Below are positions 1-42,600 of a stretch of DNA of 64,000 nucleotides, piece by piece. Origin of the DNA: Oncomelania hupensis. Taxonomy: Eukaryota > Mollusca > Gastropoda > Littorinimorpha > Pomatiopsidae. Within the stretch, counting starts at the first letter, position 1, and each line of letters opens with the position of its first letter. The stretch lies in assembly GCA_036898135.1 (NCBI GenBank), contig CM072522.1, positions 10,067,186 through 10,131,185 on the forward strand, read 5' to 3'. A program made the position numbers and the translations under genes. Below the pieces are notes generated by a model. It was not told where the DNA came from, made no database searches, and worked only from the letters and a program-made list of their open reading frames with translations.

Positions 1-233
1 CCATCTGGAACTGGTTCAGAACAACAGTCGGCGTGTGTCAAGGATGCCTACTCTCTGCAAAACTCTTTAACATCTTTCTGGAGCACATCATGTCAGACGC
101 CCTTGCAGATCACGAAGGCCTACTCAGCATAGGGGGCAGAGCAATCCCAAACCTCAGTTTGCGGATGACATTGATGGATTGGCTGAAGAGGAAAAAGGAC
201 TTGAACAGCTGGTACAGAGGCCAGAGGCAGCAT
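1..233 (+). mobile_element. RTE-like retrotransposon fragment, reverse transcriptase part (copy 1)
   Basis: The translation shows VGVCQGCLLSAKLFNIFLEH and SDALADHEG, the palm region of a reverse transcriptase; GCLLS.LFN is the typical block. The reading frame decays after the ISNL-like segment and an internal stretch is missing relative to the other copies (no FADD). It continues past the left edge. It lies antisense inside MAN2A intron 9. Confidence 0.85.
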
Positions 234-476
234 AAAAAGTGCATAACAGCTCCCGAGCTTCTTGTCAGTGGAAATTTACATCAAAGTACCAAAACTTTCA
301 TTTATGAGGCTGCAAAGGAGACGGAATAGTGTACACTAGGGAGGTTGACAACATATATTTTGAGTCCTCTGACTCCAGACAAAGTACGAGGGATCACTCC
401 ACTTGTGGGTATAGGATAACAACAAGGATACCATGAGAGCCAAGCTAAATTGCTAGAGGGTTCAGACAGCACCCAC

Positions 477-32360
<31,884 letters not shown>

Positions 32361-33062
32361 GGTGGCTGCTACAACAGTTTTACAGTGCTACAACAGTTTT
32401 ACAGCCTCCAATTGATCAGGAAATGTTTGCAGGCAGCTTCCAGTTCCGCTATCGTAATGTCTCCGAGCTCAGCGCAGCAACAGAAATAGAGAGTTAATCG
32501 GTAGCTGTTACTGTTAGTGGTCGTGTCACACAAGCAGAAGTTTAGGTGTGTTACAATGTGTTGCACCGTGAAACGTCATCGACAGAAGCGAAACGTCATC
32601 GATTTTTGTCCGGTGTCTTTTTATAGGAAAAAAGAGTAACAATTTATGAAAGGAAGACAACCTTCATTCGATACAGGCACCGTATAGTCTTTGATACAGG
32701 ATACAGGATTTAAACGTCCCTTCGTGACGTCATGATAATATTATATTACATCAACCTGTTCAGGTCAAAACGTGTAATTTTACAATAAATTAGTAATCGT
32801 AGCTGATTTTAATAATTCTACAAATATTGCTTCTCTTTCAAGCAGAGCTTTGAAGAAATGTGTAGATCTATATGGTGCATCGCCTTCAGCAGATCGTGAG
32901 CTGAAAAAGCGCTTTAATTATATAGAATGATAAAATAAATAAATAGAGTTTGAAGGAAGGCTGTTCCAACGGTTAGCAACTGCCCTGTTAGTGTAACAAC
33001 GCTTCATTATGTTAGTCCTACAAAGGTTTTTTTGTTGTATTTTTAATGTTGTAGTTTGCATG
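32361..33062. other. Start of intergenic region, likely MAN2A 5' UTR and promoter
   Basis: Directly upstream of the MAN2A ATG. Contains two adjacent 18-base repeats, moderate GC content at 32440-32600, and no TATA box that I can place. Promoter role is inferred only from position. Confidence 0.35.
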
Positions 33063-35330
33063 TTTGGAGGTGGTGTCAAGCCTCTGTACCAGCTGTTCAA
33101 GTTCTTGTTCCTCTCCAGCTAATCCATCGACGTCATCCGTAAAACGAGAGATTGCTCTACCCCTATGCTGACTGTGCCTTCGTGATCTGCAAGGGCATCT
33201 GACATGATGCGCTCTAGGAATATGTTGAAGAGTGTTGGAGACGCACACCGATTGTTGTTCTGAACCAGTTTCAAATGGCGCTGCTGTGGAGGACTGCACT
33301 GGTAGCCTTGTCATACAGGCTTTTGATGACTTCAATAATGTTGGGGCTGATGTTGAACGCTCTCATGGCTGCCCATGCCAGACTCGGTTAAACGCTTTCT
33401 TGAAGTCTACAAACACATGATAAAGATATAGTTGGTGCAGTAGGTATTTCTCGCAGATTATTCTGAGATTGAAAATCTGTTCAGAGGTACTTTGTCCTGC
33501 TCTGAATCCTGCTTGTTCTTCAGCTATGATTTGTTCGGCTTGGGGTTTAAAACCTTTTGAGTATTATTTTCAGGAGGTCCTTAATTGCCGGGATTGCTGA
33601 TGAGGCTGATGGTGCGGTATTTTTCACAATCCTGAAGGTTACCATTTTTGGGAAGAGCGATGACAAGCGGGTGCATGGTGTAGGCCACTCCCCACTCTGC
33701 CAGACCTTGTTACAGATAATGGTGAGGGCGTCAGTCATCGCTTCTCCTCCTGCTTGAAGCAATTCCGCTGGTATGTTCTCCGCTCCCGTGATTTCCCCTT
33801 CCTCGGCGATTGCACAGCTGCCTCAATTTCTTCTCAGAGAATTGGGCGGATTTCTTTTTCTTCTCTGTTCTTGGGACATGCTAGAACTGATGGGTCTCCG
33901 TTCGGTGTTTGATTGTAAAGGTCAGAGCAGTACTCTGTCCATCTATACAAGACATCTTGTTCGTCTGTAAGGCATATGCCAGACTTGCTTTTGATCGTGG
34001 AGATCTTGGGCTGTTTAACACTTGTCAGCCGCTTCACAGTCTGGTAGGCCAGCTACTGTTTTTCTTGGTCAGACTGTTCTCTATTTCCTGGCATAGATGT
34101 TCTATCCAGTTCTCCTTTGCTGTGTGCATGTCTTTTCGAATGTCATTGTTGATTTTTCGGTAGGCATTAGCTTCCTGTGAGGTGTTCTTTTTCTTTTTCA
34201 TCTAGCTTCGTTTATCACACAGGTCCAAAAGTTCAGGTGTGATCCACAGCTTCTTTGGGCGGTGCTTGCCAAGATATCTCAGTGGCGGCATCTGTCACAG
34301 CTGAGTTGAAGGTGGTGGCCATGGTGTTGACATCTACTTCACCAGCTCCCAAAACGAACAGCTAATTTCCTTCCAATTGTGGCTTTGAATATTTCTGCCA
34401 CCTCCGGGTCTTGCAGTTTGTCCAACTCGAACTTCAGTCTGGTGCACTTTGCTGTGTTTACTCTCTTCAAGTGGAGCCTGAAGGACATCATCACGAGATC
34501 GTGGTTACTTCCAATGTCTGCTCCTGGAAAAGTGTGCGTCCTGCCAATGTTGATGCTTGATCTTAAGTGTGCCTTGACCATGATGTAGTCAATCTGGTTG
34601 TGATGCCCCCCGCTGTTCATCGTCTGGATTTTTTGTGGAGACCAAGAGTGTTTGCCAGTATCATATTGTTGTACATGTACCTGGCAAACTCCAAGAGTCT
34701 CAGACCCCTGTCATTTGTCTCGTTATTTTAGTGGGGTCCACATGTGTCTCCCCAGTTGTGGTGTGCATCTTGGAAAACCTTGGCATTCCACTCCCCTTGC
34801 ACTATAACTATGGCAAGGACAGCCTGTAGATGTTCATAGAATTCCTCCACTTCGCTGTCGTCATAGTCTGATGTTGGGGCATAGGTTTGGATGATGGTGA
34901 TGTTAACAGGATCTGCTCTCAGGCGGATGGCAATGAATCTAACGGAGACTGGGCGGCAACCCAAGACAGTGGCTAGAATGTTTTGTGGACCAAGAATCCA
35001 ACGCCTTGTTTAGGCCTGACATTTCTCCTGCTGAAATAAAGCTTGTGGCCTTTGTCGGTCATTGTTTCACCTAGACCTTTCCAGTGCAGTTCGCTAATAT
35101 ACAATACAATACAAGAGTATTGCTTTAGGTCCAGCAGACTCTTTCGAGCCAAATCAGGACCAGGTTCGCTGATATCTAAAATGTTCCATCGATAGTGGTA
35201 TAGCTCGTGGGCCAGTTCTTCTAATTTTCCCTCCGCAGTTAGGGTCATGACATTACATTCCAGGTTCCGATGACGATGTTGTCTCTCGTGCGGATCTTGC
35301 TAAGTTGTACGTCCATCAGTAGCACACTTA
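33063..35330 (-). mobile_element. RTE-like retrotransposon with endonuclease and RT parts (copy 6)
   Basis: Minus-strand order: endonuclease start (GKLEELAHELYHYRWNILDI), ITIIQTYAPTSDYDD, SEVEEFYEHLQAVL, SNHDLVMMSFRLHLKRVNTA, then RT blocks to FTDDVDGLAGEEQELEQLVQ. QTYAPTSD...EEFY is the AP-endonuclease pattern of RTE/BovB elements. Many frameshifts. A 62-bp LINE tail is inserted at 35101-35162. Confidence 0.88.
35101..35162 (-). mobile_element. Extremely 5'-truncated LINE-family copy L-d inside RTE copy 6
   Basis: Only the 3' end (gctttaggtccagcagact) and an acaat tail are present. Flanked by gttcgctaatat and gttcgctgatat (12 bp, one mismatch). Confidence 0.8.
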
Positions 35331-35689
35331 TCACCTCCGTTCCGGTGGCCAACGAGGGCGTGGTCCTTGGTGACCCGGACCACGATCGATCCGGTATGGA
35401 GTGAAGTGGTTCTTTTCATCATGCATTGGGCAAGAAAGATCTGGCAGGGCCCAATCCCCTCCACGCTGTTGACCACAGCCGAAATCCACGAGTACAGTGT
35501 GGCTCACCTTGGCCCCGAGCACGTGGTTGTTGAACCTGTACTAACGTGAAGTTCCTCCGTCCTGGCCGGTGACTTCTGTGTAGAAGACTTTTGCCCAGTG
35601 ATGCCGTGCTGACATCACGACTGTTATCGCCTCTTACGACACGCCGGGAAACGTTGGGTCTATTCTATTCAGTATCCGAACCCACAGAG
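35331..35689. other. GC-richer intergenic stretch, possible RTE 5' region
   Basis: Contains cctcttacgacacgccggg, a string I associate with invertebrate retroposon ends. It lies between minus-oriented copy 6 and plus-oriented copy 7. No gene. Confidence 0.4.
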
Positions 35690-36395
35690 CTGAAATGGAA
35701 ATAAGTGCAGAGAAAACCAAAATGATGACCAGCAACACCAACACGGACATCAAAGTCCAAGGTCAATCCCTCAACACAGTGCATAGCTTCTAATATTTAG
35801 GAGCCATTGCATCAGACAATGGGTCCTGACAGGAAGTCCTCTCCAGGATCGCACAAACTGCTGCCTTGTCAAGGTTGGAGCCCATTTGGAAAAACAGGAC
35901 CATCAGTCTACATTCCAACATAAGGCTGCTGCGCTCCCTTGTCATCTCCATCTTACTATACGCTTGCGAAACATGGACCCTCACAGCAGACCTACAACGA
36001 AGAATACAAAGCATGGAGATGAGGTTATACAGAAGACTTCTGGGCATTTCCTATACTCAGCACATCACCAATGAAGAAGTCCGACAGACCATCACACGAA
36101 CCATTGGACAACATGATGACGTGCTCACAGTGGTGAAGAAGCGAAAACACAAATGGTATCGCCACGCAACCAGAGCATCAGACCTTGCAAAGACCATCCT
36201 GCAAGGAACGGTGCAAGGAGGCAGAAGAAGAGTGAAACAGAAAAAGAAATGGAAGGAAAACATTCGAGAATGGACTGGCTTGACACCGAGCGAAGCCATG
36301 AGGGTTGTTGAGGACAGAGAAAGATGGAGTACACTGGTTAAACGATCAGCTGTGGTGCCCCAACGACCTTCGAGTTACGGAATAGGTTAGGGATA
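35690..36395 (+). mobile_element. RTE-like retrotransposon 3' part with 174-codon ORF (copy 7)
   Basis: Plus-strand ORF 35866-36390 reads SLVISILLYACETWTLTADL, RLYRRLLGISYTQHITNEEV, KKWKENIREWTGLTPSEAMR, VVPQRPSSYGIG. This is the C-terminal end of the RT protein, with its stop just before the tail (ataggttagg). Confidence 0.9.
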
Positions 36396-36479
36396 GTTTG
36401 CATGTCTCATTTTGTCATAGAGTGCATTTTCAATGAATAAATCTCATATGAGTATGTTAAATATTTATTTAAAAAAAAC

Positions 36480-37008
36480 TTGATCTGTTCATTTGGAAAG
36501 ACAGAACCATCAGTCTACATTCCAAAGTAAGACTGCTGCGCTCTCTGGTCATCTCCATCTTCCTATATGCTTGCGAAGCATGGACCCTCACAGCAGATCT
36601 CCAACGAAGAATACAAAGCATGGAGATGAGGTGCTACAGAAGACTTCTGTGCATTTCCTATACCCAACACATCACCAACGACGAAGTCCGACAGACCATC
36701 ACACAAGCCATTGGACAACACGATGACCTGCTCACAGTGGTGAAGAAACGGAAACTCCGATGGTATGGCCACGTCACCAGATCATCAGGCCTTGCAAAGA
36801 CCATTCTGCAAGGCACAGTGCAAGGAGGTAGAAGAAGGGGGAGACCGAAAAAGAGGTGGGAGGACAACATTCGAGAATGGACTGGTTTGACACTGAGCGA
36901 AGCCATGAGGGCTGCTGAGGACAGAGAAAGATGGAGTATGCTGGTTAAACGATCATCTGTGGTGCCCCTACGACCTTCGGGTTATGGGACAGGATAGGAT
37001 AGGATAGG
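36480..37008 (+). mobile_element. RTE-like retrotransposon 3' end with ATAGG tail (copy 8)
   Basis: Same C-terminal segment as copy 7 (MEMRCYRRLLCISYTQHITN ... VPLRPSGYGTG) followed by aggataggataggatagg, the cleanest example of the tail repeat. 5'-truncated. Confidence 0.9.
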
Positions 37009-39099
37009 TTCATTTTATTTTTCATCTTTTATTTATTTATTCTTTATTTGTTTTAATTTTATTTCCATTTGTTTGCGAAGTGATTGTTTTCATCTTCTCT
37101 TAAACCTTTCGATAAATTCTTGTTATTTGTTTGTGTGTATTTCATTTGTTTTACTAATTAAACCTTGTAAATGGAAAAAAGTAATATGTTTGTTTTGTTC
37201 GTTCTGTGGTGCTTGTGACAGATTAAATGGAGTTAAAACAGAAATTGTACCATATTTCAGATTCAAGTATATAATTACAATCTCTTCCTGATTTCAAAGA
37301 GATGAGGCAAAGTGTTATCTATAGGTTATGATCGGCAGTCTCGTCAACCCATCAAAGTACTAACTATGGTTGACATTGCTGCAGTCATTCCACCACATAT
37401 TCGGTTACAGCGAGAGTCCCGGATCCAGCCATACCATCAGTTTCTGCGTGCCTACACATTTTTACTCCCATTAAGTTTGTAATTATGTAATATGTAAACG
37501 TACATAATTACACAAAACAAAATTGAATAAGCAAACTGAAGTGTGGGTTGCACGATTAACACATACTGAAAGATTTATTTATTTCCCTATTTATCAGATG
37601 CCACACAGAATACTGACTGTATATAGTTATTTTGTTAATATTGTGTATAGCTTCAGTAATTCTTTATATTATGTCATCATGTATAAACACACGCATGTAC
37701 GCGCACACACGCATGCTGCACACGAGCATACATTCTCGCGCTCGCGCCTCCATAGGGGGCGTGGTCGATGCTTTCCACTTTCGTTTTCGGTTGCTTTCAG
37801 TAAAAAGATAGACGGGAAAAGTGATGGCCCAGATTATTGACTGATGGTTAAAAAAACAACAACTGATAACCTAATTTTTCTACAGCAATTGGCAAATACA
37901 CCCTTTTAGTCTCCACGACTGGGCAGCGGACGAGTTTGTGGGAATTTTGCAGTTTTAAGTTCTCCTCAAGCAGACGGCAAAATCTGCTCTGAAGTACGCA
38001 TGAGCCTATCTCATTTCCGCTAAGACAAAAACACGGTCGAGTACGAAGGTGGATGCATCTACTTTTGCAGTGCTTATCCGTTGTGTGTGATTGTTCAACA
38101 TTAATTGACACTGAGTTGATGCATCTTTTGTAGGTATAATATACTTTTTGTTTTCTTTGAACTTTGGAAGACGATTTCCGATTTGGAGATTTATTGGCTA
38201 TGTTTATCTATATGCGCCCTTAACTGCTTCAGATCAAATGCGTTTTCCCCCAGTTTTGTTTTGAATCATGAGTGTCTAAAGTGACTAGAAATCTGACTAT
38301 GCCGGCACTCGACGTTACTAGACTGACGTGACAATGGCAGTAAAATACACAGTAAAGCATAAGTAGATGTGATGTTTATGCAGATGAAACGACAGTTTTG
38401 TCCTCTATGAGAATCGCTTGAACTTGTAGGTATTTGCAACTGCATCCCCTCCTAGATTCCTACCTTGAGATTCTTAGGCAAGATTCCAAGAATGACGTCT
38501 GTGGTTCTTTTGGCTGGTAGTGGTTATGAGAACACAAGGAGCAAATGGCTCACACTCATAATCAAGTTTGTGATGGTTTTTGACTTCACATATCCTATGG
38601 TCTGTTTTAATACCTTTTATGCAGGATTGCTGTAACTAATTTGGAATTAATTTATAGTTTGCTGTCTACTCCTTCTGGTATCCATTAGTTTAATGCTATT
38701 ATTTTCCCTTTATATAGGACCATTCCCAAGAAACTCGACTGTCTCAACTCTACTGCACATCAGTTATGGCTTCCTCTTATTAAATCATTATTGAAACTTC
38801 ATATTTTATTTTTAATGTTAGAGGGCATTCTTCAACATTGTTGATTAACTGGTGCTGAAACCTCTGTGAAGTCATGAAAAATGGTTTTATAAATTGTCTG
38901 TAAAAGTTAAAAGCGGTGATCATGTGTGCGTTTAGAGAATATTAAGATTATGGAAAATATTACGAAGGACTCAAGGAGAGACAAAAAAAATTGTGTAAGA
39001 CAGGATTGCACTGCCACTAGAAAATAGGTTTGGCCAGAAAATTTAAAATGGAGCCTGGAGTGTTCACAGCATCATACAATTCTTGGATTCGTTTCAAAT
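37009..39099. other. Intergenic, no gene recognised
   Basis: AT-rich with a GC-richer patch at about 37680-37800 (cgcgctcgcgcctccatagg). No ORF with a recognisable motif. Some prune 5' UTR or promoter sequence may lie here. Confidence 0.45.
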
Positions 39100-39150
39100 C
39101 TCTCTCTCTCTGTCTCTGTCTCTCTCTCTCTCTGTCTCTCTCTCTCTGTC

Positions 39151-39210
<60 letters not shown>
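39099..39210. repeat. (CT)n microsatellite upstream of prune
   Basis: Interrupted ctctct/ctgtct run about 350 bases before the prune ATG. Confidence 0.9.
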
Positions 39211-39214
<4 letters not shown>

Positions 39215-39279
39215 TTTTTGAGAACATTTCATATTTTTAATCTCCTCCTTCCCTCCAATTTCTGTTTTGCAGGAGTTGT

Positions 39280-39400
39280 GCTGTGACCTTGAAGGATTTT
39301 ACCTTTTGACCTGTGACATTGCCGGAATTGACCTGTGACCTTGCAGAGGAGTTTGAGTTGACCGATGACTTTTGGCCATGACCTAATCATGGAATGCCAG
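39280..39400. promoter_or_regulatory. Cluster of TGACCT half-sites upstream of prune start
   Basis: tgaccttga, ttgacctgtgac, ttgacctgtgaccttg and atgacct occur within 120 bases, 160-280 bases upstream of the prune ATG. TGACCTTGA is a monomer nuclear-receptor half-site. The same word is abundant in dispersed repeat R (47280-47730, 52560-53470), so it may be repeat-derived. Confidence 0.3.
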
Positions 39401-39559
39401 AAATGTGGCGCATAATGAATAATAACTGGTTTTGCAATGGCGAGCAAGCTATGTAAGAGATAACCGATGTGAATTGGAGAAGGTGTGTGACAGCTGTTGT
39501 ACCGACAGTTACGTTGGAATCACTGGAGACTGCATCAGCCCTATCAGCCATCAGCAGAA

Positions 39560-39601
39560 ATGGGTCTTGAGGAGTATTTGGCTTACTGTTCTGGGGCCTT
39601 G
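39560..39601 (+). CDS. PRUNE1: Prune exon 1: 14-codon start exon
   Basis: Encodes MGLEEYLAYCSGAL, then a donor gtaagg. It resembles the human start MEDYLQGCRAAL in length, charge pattern and the YL...C core, and splices in phase 0 to exon 2. The ATG context cagcagaaATGG is good. An upstream in-frame ATG at 39497 exists, but the protein it would add has no family match that I recognise. Confidence 0.8.
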
Positions 39602-42600
39602 GTAAGGAATACATCTAATAACAACAATGTTAATTGTTGGAGTGCTCTTTGCGCCATTGATTGGCGCTTTAAAGTTGAGAGTACAGCATACAAATGTCAT
39701 ACCAGTGCGTCAAACTGCGCAGCTTTTTAACTATGTCTGTCTGTCATCAGTGGACAGAATGTTCTTCACTGCTGTCATCGACTGTTAGACCTAACAGAAG
39801 GGCAGCTCCCATGCATCATGAAATAATGAGTGATGTAGTACAGTTTATTTTTAGCTATAAATATAACTTATATTGCTATGCAACTTCTCTTCTATGTCAA
39901 TGCACTTTAGAATGATTATCAGATTGAAATGTGTGGATTGTCTCTTGTGGCCTATATCATCATGCCATACTAATCCACAAATAGTCCATTGTTTCGCCAT
40001 ACAGGAAGCCAGTTGACCCGTTGACTTTCTACCCCAAAGTTAACATTGTAATACATGTATACTAATACTTAATAGTAATAATAATAATTAAACTAAAAGT
40101 GGACTTGAGTTTAAAAAAATTTTTTTGTAAGAATACTTTTACTGTAGATCGTATGTTTGTTGACAAATTTTTGTACATCCATATTATGGAGGTGACTGCG
40201 GTTCAATAAGCATGTACGCCACTTAAAAAAGACATTAATTGTTCCCTCCATAAAGTCACAGTGTTCCCTCAACAACAAAAAAATGAGAGTCCTTGGGACT
40301 CCCAGGTATAAAATTTTAAGAGTCCTTGTGCAAATTTTGAGAGTCCCCAAATCGGAAAAAGAAATGTAAAAACAAGTCCAAGCCTCACTTTTTTCTTCTT
40401 TTTTTTTTACTCTGTTAAAGCGTCACATTAGTTATCCTAAACATATAAAACCACAAATTTAAAACATGTATTAAATGTTTATTTAAGCCTAGATGGAATC
40501 AAAGAATGGATTCACGAAGATTTCTTCTGTTCAGTGAATGGACTGCTTGGAGGAAGTTTACAATGCGCTCGCATGCGATTTTTAAGGACGACAACTCATG
40601 ACACAATCTTTAATCGTCTGCAATGGCAGTCTCAGTTGGGTTCTGATTCTGATTATGCTGTGAATTAGTTCGCCACTCGTTGGTAGTATTTTTGACTTCA
40701 GCGATTCGAAGAAAATGTGTGCGTCCACAGGACGCACACGTGCAAATTTTTCTGCGTCATTTTTCATATTTTGTGCGTAATTGACGCACTACTGTGCGTA
40801 ATCGGGAACACTGAGTCAGCTCGCTAGTCTAGCACAGGTCTCATTGTCCCTATGCAGTCATTACCGCGTCACCTAATACAAGCCCAGAGCCAGTTGCATA
40901 GAAAAAAGCCACACCAAAGCTGCCTAACGCGCGCACCATGGTAGCAGCATTGGGTGAAGTACCGACCCAATACTCCATGTGTAAGCGCCTGCGTAGGTAT
41001 TCGAAAAGAAGATATGTCACTCAGTGCCTACATTATAAATGGTTGGACATGCAGTTTACAGGCAAAATGTATGAATATATACTAAGCATATTACAGGGCT
41101 GAGCTTTAACGTTCGCCAACTCGCCAATGGCCCCTAAAAATAGTGTGTGGCGAGCTCGATTTGGGGTACCATTCGCCCGGCTGGCGACTTGAAAATACCG
41201 CCAGTGGTAGAGATTCTGTACATGTACACTGACTTTTGACTTGCAATGTAAAACAAAACACGCGCCAACCGCTTCTGCAGTCAGCACCGGAGACCCGTTC
41301 CGATGCATGCTAGGAAGTTACGTAACGCTAGCAAAGCGAGGGATTTGCGAAGTAAAAATAGCCTTTTCTCGCGAGACTTTCTTCTTTCCCTCGCCGCGAA
41401 AAGCTACTGCCCTGCGAGATCCTAGCCTTCTTGCTTCCTTGCGTGTATCAGAACGAGTCTCTGACTTTCTTGATGAGTCACGCGAGACTTGCCGTACTTT
41501 CGATATTCCCCATTCTCAGTCTTTTGTCAATATCGAACGATGTGGCCCATTTTAAGCGGTGTCTCGGAGCCTCCAGCAAAAAAAAAAAAGTCCGAAGAAG
41601 AAAAAAAACAGCATAATAAGAAATACAAAGAAGAGAAGTGAGATCATAGAAATGTCTCAGTCTGGGGGAGATGAGGGAGGGAGACAAGAAGAGGAAAAAA
41701 AGACAGAGAAGTTGAAAGTAATGATGAATATGATGATGCAGATGAAGAAGAACTGTTGGAGAGTCTGAGTGCTCAGGTAGATGATGATGATGACTTAGCT
41801 GGCCTGAAGAAGGCACACCCAAGCTCCTTCAAGTTTTGGAACATTGAGGAGGAGGATTTCGATGATGAATAAATTATACAGTGCTTGTTTTAAAAAATGA
41901 AACAGTGTTGTTGTTGAAATTTATCTTGTTTATTAGCTGCAATAGTTATACAGTTTAAAAAAAATGACCGTGCTTTCAATCAAGGGGTCTGGCAACCTGA
42001 GAAATATTTTGGCAACTTCAACTTCCCAGGTTAGGAGCCCGGCTGGCTCCCTAGCCTGGCTTGCTAAATCTCAGCCCTGTATTATTATCATCTATTAGTG
42101 TGAATTAGACAATAAGTTTTTATGAAGTTTTGATCTCGACGGGGAATCCAGATTCTTAGAGATGATATCCGATAAATAATATTTGGTATTATTTCTGGCA
42201 TAGCTTTTTTAGTAAATAGAAAAAGGGACCCAGTGAGTGACAGTATGTGTTTTGTTATAACCGCACCGAGTTTGGCCAAATCTGAATGTATGATTTGCAT
42301 TATTATGGTTTTTGTTTTTTGTTTTTTATTGTTTCAGGAGAAGTTATGGGACTTCCCGGCGGTGCATATTGTGATGGGCAATGAATCGTGCGATTTGGAT
42401 TCTGCCGTTAGCACCATTACCTATGCATACTACCTCCACGAGGTAGGGTATCATTATTGGGTTGTTGTTTATGATATATTTATTGCGCTTCACCAGCAAA
42501 GAACTGCTGAAGGTGCTGGTCGAAAAACGAGATCTAACTCAAAGCTGCCCCAGGCACTTGCTTCCTGCGTGATGCGCAGTGTTTAATTCCGCAGACAACT

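Noticed and set aside
35866..36997. Two adjacent protein genes with good ORFs of 174 and 125 codons
   Set aside because: Both are the C-terminal end of the same RTE-type retrotransposon protein, with decayed copies elsewhere in the window.
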